From contig JBBPFI010000001.1 of assembly GCA_037974965.1 (NCBI GenBank), positions 372,001 to 436,000 of the forward strand: a DNA stretch of 64,000 nucleotides, read 5' to 3'. This document shows positions 45,541-56,967 of the stretch, in pieces (position 1 is the stretch's first letter; each line of letters begins with the position of its first letter). Below the pieces are notes generated by a model, which had not been told where the DNA came from, ran no database searches, and saw only the letters and a list, made by a program, of their open reading frames with translations. The DNA is from Dacryopinax spathularia. Taxonomy: Eukaryota > Basidiomycota > Dacrymycetes > Dacrymycetales > Dacrymycetaceae. A program made the translations under genes and the position numbers.

Positions 45541-46759
45541 GGGCACCAAACTTGCAAATTGCTTGGAGATGTGTGCCACGAAGATGTATCTGGCGTTGCA
45601 GTGCGCGCCCCGCGGCCCGCGCTGCGACGTTTCCCGGAGCCAATCGGAAGCTCCCTGTGCGCTGGGCGCTCGTTCTGATGGCCTTGGGTTTGTATTGGTT
45701 CCGTCTGGTTCCGTGGCTGGAAGATGAGGTGGGGAATGAATAGGCTAGCGCTTCCTCAGGCTTGGTGGGATTGATGGAGAACGGGGTATATTAAGGGACT
45801 CGAGCGCGGGGTTGTCCTCTCTTTCCAGGTCGGTCGAGAGTTGTTTGTAGCATAGTTGTTTCTTCTTGCTCGAGGGGGTGAGCTTGGATGTGGGTGAGTC
45901 GGAGAGGGAAAGCGGATGCAAGGGGGGCGGTGCAGGGGTGGCAGGGGATTGCAAGCCGCGTCCTGCGCTTTGCCCGCCCCCGCCAGCGGCCCATCCATAC
46001 TGCACACTCACACAAGTCAAGTGAGAGCAGCGAGTGCATTGCGCCCAGTCAGTCATATCGACCGACATTAGCACACCCAACTATACACCTCTTACTCAAC
46101 CCCTTTCTCGGCTCCTCCCTTTGCTTTTTGCTGTCCTATCCCCGCCGGAGCGATATCCCCGAGGCGCGGTGACCGCCGCTGTTCCCCCATCCCCCGTCGC
46201 CCGTGTCATCCCATCCTCCGCAAGCAAAGCAACGCCGAAGCCAATCGAGATCCCATATTATCCATACCGTATCCCCCTCCGCTTCCCTCGTGAGTCCATT
46301 CTCCAATCTAATCAATCCATTCACTTTGTCTTGTTTGCCCTTTGATGGCCCTACCCTCCCTCGTCGAGGAGGAGGAGGACCCTGTGGATTGTCTTCTCCT
46401 CCTTCAGACAAACAACCGCGCGATCTAATCACACCACCCCGTGAAGAGGGCGTGACTTCGCGTATCCCTTCTCCGGGCGCGGCGCCACCCTTCTCTGCCA
46501 ATAATCCGCCGTCCGAGGTGTGAGCGTGCCGAACAACGCGCTGGGTGCGGTTGCCGCTGGCTAGGAGGGCGTGCTCGCTGTCGAGGACGACATCCCTCCT
46601 CCATCCGACGGCGTGGCGGGCGCTTGCCTACCGCACGCCACCCTACGCGACGCCCTCTACCTTCGTCTTGCTCTTTCTTGATTGTCCAACTCACTATCAT
46701 CGAACAACAAGCTAACCATCTCCTGCAGACGTCGATACCCCCCTCCCCGAACGCCCGGA

Positions 46760-49713
46760 ATGGCGACATCCCTCAGCGACTTCTCCCTCTCCCTCTACCC
46801 ACCACGACCATCCCCTTCCCCAGCACACGACACACCGCGTGCGTGCCTCTCCTCTCTCAACCCTGCTGTTAGCTTGACTGACGCGATGTTTGGGTGTGCA
46901 GCACCGCCTGCGGAAGATGACTTGGACGCGGCCGACGCTGATGCGGCCGACGACGACCTGTTTGGGGACTTTGACCTGGACGCAGCAGCGGCTCCAGAAC
47001 CAGAGTCGACGTCAAATCCCGCATCAAATCCAAATCCAAATCCAACACCAAATCCCCAATCAGATCAAAATCCACCTCCTTCGCCCCTCTCCAACCCCGC
47101 ACGACCCGCATCAGCCGAAGCAGGCCCCTCATCACCCTCTCCCAAACCACCTTCTCCCTCCTCATCGGCAAAACCTCCATCCAGCCCCTCTCCTCCTCCG
47201 TCGCAGCAACAACGAAGATCTCCGACATTCGCCTTTCCTCAACCTGCGAAGCCTGCTACGCCTGTGCTTACGCGTACTGGACAGGCGCAGAAGAGCCCGC
47301 CTCATCTGCCTAAGAAGAGCAGTCCGTTGAGGGACGAGATCCGGCTCGGGTCTCGAGAGCTCGAGGAGTCCATACCTGCGCCCGCTCCAGCACCTGCAGA
47401 GACAACGCAACCTTCCGAGCCGTCAACATCGTCCGCTGCTGCCCCTGCCCCTGCCCCTGCAGAAAGCGAGCAGCAAAAACAAGAAGAAGACGAAGACCTC
47501 AGCGCGCTCCTCTCCGGTCTCCCGAGCGGCGACTCCGACTCCTCGAACGACAACGACGACGAGCGCACCTCCCCCCTCCGGACCAGCGCGCCCGCAGCGG
47601 GCTCCGGGTCGGGGGACGAGAACGCAGATCTGGAGGATATATTCGGGGACGTTGATATGGACATCGAGTTGCAGATGGAGATGAATATGGATATGATGGA
47701 TGAGGAGCTTGCGGGGCTTTCGAGGCCGGCGGAGGAGGTTCCGCCTGCTCTTCGTGCTCTTCCTTCTTCTTCGACACATCCACAGGCTCAAAAGACTGCT
47801 TCCCCAGCTCCGCCGGATCAACCTGCCCAACAGCAACAGCAACAGGCGAGCCTGGCGTTCAACCTCTTCCCGCCCTCAGTCCCTCCTACGAGATCTCAGT
47901 CTGCTCAACCGCCTACGACGAGCGGGAACTCACCGCTCCAGTTGCCTAGTAGGCCGAAGTCTAGTTCGCCGCTCGACGGAGCTGGGGTGCAGGGGACTGT
48001 GAGGCCCGAGGAGCTGAGGTTACCTCCGTCGCTGATGGGTCAGGAGCGGGACGAAGGGGCGATGGAGGTTGATGCTACTACCGGCGCACCGGCTGAACAA
48101 CCTGCACCGGAGGGAACAAAAGGTCCTTCAGAGGCAGGACAGGTCGATGGCGCCGCTCCTCTCGCACCGGCGCCGCCCGCGGTGAACGGCAAGACCTCCG
48201 ACTCCGGCAGCCCTGGTTCTTCCCCCACATCCCCAACGCTCGTCGACTCCGTCCAGTCTTCTGCGCCTAACGATAGCAAGCCCGCTCCCACCATCAACGG
48301 TACCGACGCTCCCCAACCTACTCAACCTCCCGCTCCGCAAGCCGTTCAGCAGTTGGCTCTCCAGCAACAACATCAACATCAACAGCAGCAGCAAGCTCAG
48401 CAACTCCAACAACTTCAGCAGCAGGCACAAATGCAGCAGCTCCAGCAGCAGCAGCAGGCTCAACAGGCCCAGCAAGCGCAGCAGGCCCAACAAGCGCAGC
48501 AGGCTCAGCAGGCCCAGATGCTCCAGCGCACGGGGCCGGCACTGGAAGCTGCGAATATGTTGCAGGAGCAGGCGGAGATTATTCTGCGGATCAATGAGGA
48601 GCTGTTGATGATTTGTTTGAGGCTGCAGAGAGCCGGGAAGAAGGATGGCGAGTATATCGAGTGCGTCACTCTCAACTTGGAAAGCAGAGGTTGGAAACTG
48701 ATGATACGTGTTCATCCGTTGTAGGTTCTGGGAACGACTCAAAGGCAACCTCTCCTGGATCCAAAACCGCGTCATGCTCGCCGCCCGCCAGATAGTCCTC
48801 CCCATGCAAATAGACCATATCAAGCCTCCTCCCCTCGTCCCCGGGCTCGAAACCGACACGCTAATGGAGCTCTATCGGCGCGCAGCCGAGATCTTCAAGT
48901 CGGACGGGGCGAAGTACGTGAGTGCGAATGCTGGCGGGATTGTGGGTATGAAGAGGCCTAGAGAGGGGCAGGATGAGGGGAGGGAGGGGACGCCGAGTAA
49001 GAAGGTGCTGGTTGCCCCTGGGGCACCTGGGGCGGTTCCGGCTACGCCTCAGCAGCAGCAACAGGTGGAGGAGAATGGCGCTCAGCAGCAAGAGGCGCAG
49101 AAGAGGACGCAGAGCCCGCCGGAGCCGCAGCCTCAGCCTCAACCAGTTCAGGTTCAGCCTCCACAACCTCAGTCTTCGCCCAGTCCTGGTGGATCTCAGC
49201 AGCAACAGCGGCCTCAGACGATCCGCCTCTCCCCGAGCGCCACGACCCAGCCTCAGCAGCAGCCCCAGCAACAGCAGCCCCAGCAACCCCAGCAGCAGCA
49301 ACAACAAGGCGGAAAAGAGCAGAGCTACCGCCAACAAGCGATGGCCAACCAGCGTGCGAAAGCCGAGAAGGACCGGCAGTTGGTCCAACAGCAGCAGGCT
49401 CAGGCTCAGGCGGCTCAGCAGCTGGCCCAGGTTCAGGCTCAGCAGCAGCAGCAGGCGCAGGCTCAAGCCCAAGCCCAGGCCCAGGCGCAAGCGCAACAGC
49501 AGGCTCAACAGCAGGCTCAAGCCCAAGCGCAACAGCAGGCCCAGCAACAGGCTCAGCAAAGGGAGTTGTATCTCAAGCAGCAGCAGATGCTCCAGCAGCA
49601 ACGGCACGCTATGATGCAGCAGCAGCAACATCAACAGCAGCAGCAGCAACAGCATCAACAACAGCAGCAGCAGCAACAGCAGCAGCAACAAGCCGAGCAG
49701 CAAGCGCGCGAGA

Positions 49714-49744
<31 letters not shown>

Positions 49745-51954
49745 GAGGTCCCAGACGCCTCAGCAGCAGTCAACGCCCCAGCAGCCGCAAGCACCTCTCA
49801 TCCCCTCTGTCGCTCAGCCCGCTCCTCAGCCTGAATCTGCTCCCTCGCCCGCTCAGCCCGCTCCTCAGCAGGGCGTGCCTCAGCCCCAGCTGCGTTCTAA
49901 CCCTCCTCAGCCGGGCATGATGCAGTTCAACCTCACTCCGCTCGACAAGATCCCTCAGCATCAGCTGCCGGACGTGCTTGCCAAGATCAGCAATCCGAAC
50001 GACCCAATTGTGAAGATCATCAAGCAACAGGCGCCCGGGTACGATGCTCAAGATCCGAGTATCAAGTGGATGCAATATCAGGAGATGCATGCTAGAGTAC
50101 GCTCTTTCGTTGTCTCATGCAGAGCTGAACTAACTTGCTCTACAGTGGCTTCAACGGATCAAGCAGCAACAAATGGCCAAGATGCAGCAGGGCATGCCCG
50201 TTGGACAGCCGCCACAGGGTACACCTCGCCCTCCGAGCGTGCGCCCTCGGATCCCGTCTGGCTTGAACCCTCAGCAGCAGCAGGCAGCGTTCCACCAAAT
50301 GGCCATGCAACAGCAAGCCAACCAGCTCGCCGCTCAAGACCCTCATCGGCGATCAGCCAGTGCCAGCTCGAATGCCAACGAGTTCGGCGGCCAGGTGATG
50401 CCTATACCGCAGCAACGTCAGCTGTCGCAACAACCTGCTGTTCACCAAGGCTCGCCGCCTACTGCAGGCATGGCACAGCAGCCGCTCCAGCCGGGTCAGC
50501 AAATGCAACAGCCGTTTGGTCAAATGCAACCGCCGCAGACGATGCCGCCCCCTGCTCAGCCTCAGCAAGCTCAGATGCAGAATATGTTTCAGGGCATGCC
50601 TATCAGCAGGCAGCACGTACAGCCACCACAGCAGACGCCTCAGCAAACGCCTGGTCAGCCGCAAATGCAGTTACCGCAATCTGCTCAAATGAGCAATATG
50701 ATGTTGCCCAATGGCATGCAAAATGCGACCCCTGAGCAAGTTCAGTCTTATCAGCAACAGTTGCTCGCCGCCCGTCGTCAGCAGCTCGCCGCTCTTCAGG
50801 CCCGTCAACAGGCTCAGCAGCCGCAGCCCATGTCCCATCTCCAGCAACAACAGCAACGGGTTGCTCAACAAGCTGGTGTCATGGGCGCAAACGGCATGAA
50901 CATGGCTCCTGGAATGACACCGGGTATGGGCAATGTAGCGCTTATGGGGCAGAACATGCCCAATGTGGCGAACATGGCTGGCCCGATGGGACAGAATCCT
51001 GGTAATGCTGCTGCTATGATGGGAGCGGTTCCTCCCGGTGTGGACCCACGTATGTGGGCGCAGTTCCGCCAATCCCAGCAACAGCAGCAGCAACAATTGG
51101 GCTACGGCTTGCCGAACGGCATGAACCCAGGTATGGGGGCGACGCCTGCTCCTGGCACCCAAGCTGGTCAACAAATGGGCATGCCTCCACCCCAGCGGCC
51201 GGTGCAGCGACAACAGCGCAATCCTAGTCAAGCGTCTCCTCCCGGAAGCGTCCCCCCTGCAACGCCTCGGATGGGCGTCCAGCAGCCTGGTCTGAATCCC
51301 CAGCAGTTACTGCAGCAGCAGATGCTGTTCCAGCAACAGCAACAGCAATTGCAATTGCAGCATCAGCAGCAGCAACAACAGCAACAGCAAGGTCAACAGG
51401 GTCAACAGATCCCCGACGCGGCCCACCAAGCCCTTCTCCAGGCTCAAGCGCAAGCGCAAGCAACGGGACGGATGAGCTACGGGCTGCCTGGTGCTCCAGG
51501 TTGGCCCATGGGGCAAGCGCAAGCGACACCCCAATCTCGCGCACCGTCTACCGTCCCTCAGCCCGCTCAGACGCCTCAGCAGCACCAACAGCAGATGCCG
51601 CCTCCGCAGCAGCCGCACGGCATGTACGGCGCAAACGGGGGGATGATGGGCATGTCCGGTGTTCCCGGTTCAGTGGGGCACCAGCATACTTCTCTCCCGC
51701 CCCAATCACCCTGGCAGCCCGCTGAGTCACCTGCCCACTCCCAAGCGCACCCAACGCCGCGAGCGACAAGTGTCCACCTGCAGGGCGGACCTGGCGCTGG
51801 ATATCCCTCGTACGGCCCTTCACCGGCAGCGAGCGTCAATGCAGGCCAGCATTTCTCGCCGCCTGGGTCAGCTGCGGGGAGTGCGTTGGGCGGGAATGGC
51901 GGCGGCGAGGATCTGTGGAATGAGTGGATGGCAACGGAGGAGATGGGCGCCTGA
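46760..51954 (+). CDS. Large glutamine-rich nuclear protein, possible SSXT-like coactivator
   Basis: Four exons, 46760-46838, 46902-48660, 48725-50096, 50146-51954, about 1,672 aa. The N-terminus has an acidic/aromatic patch (DDLFGDFDLDAAAAPEP), then Ser/Pro-rich sequence. After a polyQ tract, a conserved helical block near residues 600-660 reads ANMLQEQAEIILRINEELL, MICLRLQRAGKKDGEYIEF and WERLKGNLSWIQNRVMLAAR. Its pattern resembles the SSXT (SS18) module of SWI/SNF coactivators. A second ordered block (about 1030-1090) is LPDVLAKISNPNDPIVKIIK followed by WMQYQEMHARWLQRIKQQQ. The remainder is Gln/Pro/Met-rich and ends EDLWNEWMATEEMGA. A chromatin-remodelling or Mediator-type coactivator role is inference. 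Confidence 0.75.
48355..48520. repeat. CAG/CAA polyglutamine tract 1
   Basis: Mixed CAG, CAA and GCN codons encode Gln-rich and Gln-Ala repeats just before the SSXT-like block. Confidence 0.85.
49240..49800. repeat. CAG/CAA polyglutamine tract 2
   Basis: Several hundred bases of imperfect CAG/CAA repeats encode polyQ and a Gln-Ala coiled-coil-like repeat. CAG is read as CTG on the other strand and produces spurious Leu-rich open frames. Confidence 0.85.
51300..51400. repeat. CAG/CAA polyglutamine tract 3
   Basis: Short Gln/Leu repeat in the C-terminal part of the Q-rich protein. Confidence 0.75.
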
Positions 51955-53604
51955 TCGCCTTTCGCTATCGCTGCCATTCCTGGCTTGAACCGGCGAGTGC
52001 CGACGCTGGACAGCTCTGCGCTGCCAAACTGTATTCATCTTACACCCCTCAACAAGGGGTACATCTATCAACTGTGCATACCGGATTCGCCTCTTCCTTT
52101 CTTCACCTGTAGACATTTCTTTTTTCTGCGTATATCCTTGTTCTTTCTGCGTCTCATTTCCTGTGATTCCTATTTCCTGTTTACCGGCGAATTTGTCCTG
52201 TGCGTCGATCCCATTGTCCGTTGTGTCCTGAAGTCCACTTGGGCAAAGGGTTTTGCGAGTCTCTCTGTAATATCTGTAGAAAGATGGTCCTAATTCACTT
52301 GGAGATTCTGTCCGTTCTCACTCTACATAATCGCGTGTCTCGCCGTCCCATCCCATTTTTCCTGGCTTTGCTCTTTCGTCCCAAACCCGATCATGGCTTA
52401 CTCAGCACCCTCCCAGCGCCGCAACGAACAGCTTCGGGTCGCGTGCCCTCTATTCAACCCCTCCTAAACGGCAAGCTCGGCATCCCCTTCGCCAAGCGGG
52501 AATAAATTATCCGACAAAGCCGGAGCCGTAACACCATAACACCCCACTGCTCCCGCGTATACATTCCACGCTGGGCCAAGACACGTCCCGGTGATAAGAT
52601 TAGGGTTTCACTCGTTCTCGTCGCTGGCAAAGGCGGGTCTTGATTGGGTGGGTTGCTTGGCATGACTTTACCCCCAAGGCCGCCCTTACCGGCGGTTTTG
52701 GAGGTTTTGGAGATGGAGGGGAGAGGTGCTGGCAAGGTACGACAAACGTGCAAGCGCAGCAGCAGTTATTCTTGTTGTAGTCTCCAGGATTAGAACGCGC
52801 GCAGTAGTAAGTAGAATCCTCCCCAGGAGTTCTGCGTAATGTCCGTCAGGGACGGAAACCCCGCGGCCGGCGGTCGCGAGGGTCTGCGCGGCACGCTGTA
52901 AGAAGAGGAGGAAGAAGCGCGTGCGACCCCTTTAGGACCCTTGGCGTTTGTGTTTCGACTAGAGCAGGGCGTAATGTGCGGAAAACGATTGCGCAGCAGT
53001 TCTGTTACAAAAAAAGAAGGGCTAAGAATTGGGTTGATATTGTTGGATTTTACAAGCCGACAACAGGCTGACAAAGCACGTCCCTCTTCTTGGGAAAAGA
53101 AGAGTGCAGAGCTCGGCACGAGCGGGCGGGGATGGATGCCGACGGGCCTGTGCCGCCTCGCGCCAAGGAGTATTGGCCGCGTCTGAGAAGGAGAGAAGAT
53201 ACCTGATCGGGAGGCCAAGATGATCTGCCTTCTTTGTAGCACGGATGCGGCGATGAACGAGGGCTTGGCAGCCTTTTCCCGGCACTGCGCAGCACCGCTG
53301 CATTGATCCATACTTACATTCACTCTCTCCTCTCTTTACCGTCGCTCCTTTGCTTTGCTTTGCTTCGGTGTTGCGCTAAGGCTTTCGCTCCCCTCTTACT
53401 TGCATTCCTCTTATCTTCGCGCTCTTCTGTCCCGCCCGGATCGATCACAGACGCGTTCATCATCTAGGGCTCTTTCCTGCGCCACGATCTAAGGGATTCT
53501 CATCCAGCCTAACCATCTCTTCATACACGATCAAGGGAATATCGATACCCCACCTTCCATCTATTTGGCTACGACGCGCCCGCTAGCCTACCCAAGCAAA
53601 CGGG
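51955..53604. other. Intergenic region, Q-rich gene 3' side and GT-like promoter
   Basis: 1.65 kb. The first 300 bp are T-rich and fit a 3' UTR. A 177-codon minus-strand frame (52790-53323) shows no domain or signal and is not called. The last 250 bp are CT-rich leader. Confidence 0.45.
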
Positions 53605-55940
53605 ATGCCTCCCCCCTACCCCTGGGAGACGCGCCGACCCTCATCCCCCTCCTCGCCAGGCGCAGCATCTTCAAGCACCTCAACGTCCCGCAGCACAAGC
53701 AACACCCCCTTCCTCCAAAGCGTCCGATGGCAGCCCCTCACCCTCCATGCCCGTCGGCTCACCCGCGCTCCCCGTCTCCTCATCACCTTAGCTCTCACGC
53801 TCCTATGCGCCCTTTCATACCTCGCCTACCGCCCTTCTCTCTCAGAAGACGAACTCGACATGCTCGAGCTCTCTGCCGACCCGCTCGATCAGGGATGGGT
53901 GCGCCTCCCACCGCCCCCGCCCGGGCAGATAGGGTTTCAGGGGAGGTTGGAGCAGAGACGGATGCCGTGGTGGGGGAGTGTGGATGTGGGGGGAAGGAGT
54001 CCATGGGATCATGTGCCGAAAGTGGGGGGAAGGAGGCAGAGGCTGCTCTTTCTGCTCAGTGCGTCCAGCTCCCGCTCAACCCATTCGAGCAGCCAGCTGA
54101 TCTTTGCGTCATAGCGTACCAAGACTACCTCGAACGTCCCAACTCCGTCTTCTACGAGATCGTCGACGCCGCCCGCCGACACCAAGGGCTAGAAGTAGCC
54201 GATGTCTGGGGACCAGGCTGGGCAGGTTGGGACGACACCCTTCCCGTCTCTGTCAACCTCGCTCGGAGGGTCTTGCCGCCCGCGAGCTGTAATTGGGTTG
54301 AGGAGGATGTGGAGATATATGCGGGGGGGCACTGTAATGCTAGTAATCTGGAGGTTCCGCAGGGCGGGGCGGTGGGGTGTGGGTTCTATGATTTGGTGCG
54401 TCCTCGCTTCTCGCTACACCTCTTCTTTCATTGATGCCGATGCCTGTTGACGCGCAGGTCTGGACGTTCTCGGAATTCAAAGACAAGTCCGACCCCCTCA
54501 TGGACTACCCGGGCTGCGGCACCATCATGCTCCACCAGCTGGGCGATTGCCACAGCAAGATACGCTGGGTTTGGATGCCGGACCATGATATGGAGGTGGA
54601 CCATGATCCGGATCAGAGTTGTGTGCAGTGGTTTTATCCTTGGCAGGGGAATGTGAGCGCTTTCTCCTTTCTCCTCCTGCTTGCAGGGTCTGCTATTCGT
54701 CGGGCTGGGAGGGTCGGTTGGCCCGTGCGAGGGGTTGGAACGGGTAGGCTGTATGCCCTATGCGCCGGATCGGTGGATCGTTGAGGGCAGAGGAGGATGG
54801 CACCAAGAGTGGCATGAGCCGAGGCTGACAGCCGCAAACAGATCACAGTGTCCAAATACGCATTCGAGATGCTCGAAGTCTTCGATTACACCAGGTTGAG
54901 ACGGCTGTATCCGGGGATGCAGATGCAGCTGTTTGGCCATTCGCCTGACTCTGCCAAGTGCGTCGTCTCCTTCCTTTCTCCTCTCTTCGGGGGCCATGTA
55001 TATGCGCTCTTCTCTCCGTGGTCGCGCCGTGCGCCATGTATATGCGCGCTTTTCTCCTCGTGGTTGTTCTTGTGAGGCCCTGAGCGCGTCGCTGACGCCG
55101 TTCGCAGCGAATGGGACTACTACCCCATCGACTGGAACAACAAGCGCCGAGACGCCGTCGTCTTCGGGCACGACGGTCTCCTCTACCCCCTCCGCACAAC
55201 AATAACAAATGCCGCCAAAGCCCGTCCTCCCCAAACCTTCATCGAGCACCACGTCGCTCCAGAGTTCACGATCGCCCACACCGAGGACGACTTCATGTAC
55301 AACGTCCCCCCGACATATTGGCCGGGTCAGCCGAAGTATAGGCCTCAGGTGGCGATACGGAAGAATTTTGCGAGGGGGATGAGGGAGGCGAGGATATGCG
55401 TGTTTGATAGTGTTGTGGAGAGGAAGATGATCCGGAAGTATGCACAGGCTTGGCTGAGGTGCGTCGTCCTTCCTCTTCCTCTCTTCTCTTCTCTTCGTCC
55501 TAACTCTTCTCTCGCCTTCCTTGCCCCTGTCCCCGTTCTTCGCGTGCTGGCCGATCCGCTCGCAGTGTACTGACTCCTGGGATAGTGGATGCGTCGTCGC
55601 AGCCGACATCCCCACAGAGCAAGAAGGCCCCATCCGAGAATTCATGATCGAGCTCAAGCCCTCCTGGTCCATCGAGAAAATCAACTCTGTCATCCACGCC
55701 GCCCTCCAAAACCCCGACGAGCTGAAACAAAAAGCGCTCGAAGGGTTCGCCCACGCGCGCCAGCACCTGACAAACCTCGCAAAGGTCTCGAATGCGCTGA
55801 TGCTTGCTGAGAGGTATCGCGCGGGGGAGAGGGGGTATGACCTGCCGTTGGGGCTGAGTGTGAGGTGTAGGAGCTATCATTTTGAGGAGGGGGCGTTCAA
55901 GCCGCCGTGGTGTGAGGGCTTGAGGGGGCTGGAGGAGTAG
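53605..55940 (+). CDS. Type II membrane glycosyltransferase-like protein
   Basis: Seven exons, 53605-54058, 54115-54395, 54458-54652, 54687-54779, 54842-54957, 55108-55458, 55586-55940, about 614 aa. A Ser/Pro-rich cytosolic tail precedes one membrane anchor near residues 60-78 (LLITLALTLLCALSYLAY), giving a type II Golgi topology. The lumenal part contains RRQRLLFLLTYQDYLERPN, FVGLGGSVGPCEGLERVG, a DHDMEVDHDPDQS acidic motif, NEWDYYPIDWNNKRRDAVV and, near the end, ARICVFDSVVERKMIRKYAQ followed by GCVVAADIPTEQEGPIREFM. The last resembles the C-terminal half of GT-B/CgeB-like transferases. Exon 4 uses a GTTGAG donor, chosen because it alone keeps frame. Intron 5 contains two copies of GCCATGTATATGCGC. 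Donor sugar unknown. Confidence 0.75.
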
Positions 55941-56967
55941 GCGTCGGCTCAGTCGAGATGGAGCAGGATGAGCCTACCGGTTGTCGGTTGAGAGGAGGAA
56001 GGTGGGATTCGCGAAAGGGGAGGGCGGATCAATTACTGTATGACTAGGCTCATTTTTCTTGGCTTACTTATGTAGGAGGATGGACTATTTTGTGGATTAT
56101 CTTTGCGGATGGATTCGTCATTTTTGGGACCGATTTGCGGCTCTATCAAATGGGCCGCAACTCGTCGGTTTTTGTCGGTAACTTGCCCTGTGTTGACGGA
56201 ACAGGGCCGTTCCTGACTGGCTAGGGGAGCTGGTTGAAGCCAAGCCGGGTCACGTGCCGTGCACAACATGTCCACCTTGATGGCTCGACTCAAAGTCTTA
56301 TCATTCTGAGAACTGAGGTCCAATGACTGGAAGCGCCCGCAAGTAGACGCGGTAATGTCCGCCACGGACCAAGCTATCGTCTCCGTACTTTATTTGAGGG
56401 CCATGGTTGCCGCAGCGAAGGGCGAATGAAACAGATCCCGGCAAGCGCGCTTTAGGTGTTCAAGGGTTCTTCCGCCGCGTCTTCTCTCCCAACCAAGCTC
56501 TTGCTACTGGACGACAGCTATAGCGAGTCTACTCCACATCTTGACCGTACTTCAGAACGCTAGCTGGAGTGAGCAAATCTGGAGCTTGTGCCTGAATATG
56601 ATTGTCTTGACCCCATATCTCGGTTGTGCGGAGCTTCCTTGGCGCTCATGTCACTAGTACTGCGGCGCCTATCTCTGAACGCGGGGATAACGCCATCTTC
56701 GCATTCAATGAGCACACCTCTCTCACCCAGAGAGCGCTTCCTCTGACTCGTTCTCTCACATCTCCAACCTCCGTCAACCTGTCTACAAAGCACGCGATAA
56801 TGTAGCAATCTCCCTCCGAGGGCCATTCCGGAGGCCTGTTCCTGCACTTCTTGGAGCGTTATACTGGAATCTGCGTATAAAACCTCGCTGGCGATCGAGC
56901 ACATGGACCATTTCTTCCATTCAGTTCGAGCTTTCTCCCCGGCCCGCTGCGTTCCAGAGCTTCAGAC
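55941..56967. other. Intergenic region and MFS transporter promoter
   Basis: 1 kb with no supportable gene. It has a CACGTG box at 56251-56256. Two ~110-codon minus frames (56033-56365, 56560-56904) look random. Confidence 0.45.

Larger units (their letters stand above)
43556..46759. other. Long gene-poor region upstream of the Q-rich gene
   Basis: 3.2 kb, the longest gap in the window. It contains two TATA-like elements (TATATAA at 44729 and TATATAAA at 45185), CT-rich leader-like DNA, and only one small candidate gene (45301-45540). The last ~700 bp are pyrimidine-rich and may carry a 5' UTR intron (donor-like GTGAGT near 46290, acceptor CTGCAG near 46730). No RNA gene or repeat family recognised. 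Confidence 0.4.

Noticed and set aside
48861-49736. 291-codon Leu-rich minus-strand frame
   Set aside because: It is the reverse complement of CAG/CAA polyglutamine codons, so Leu runs are expected by chance.
52790-53323. 177-codon minus-strand frame between the Q-rich and glycosyltransferase-like genes
   Set aside because: No motif, signal peptide, promoter or splice partner; probably a chance open frame in GC-rich DNA.
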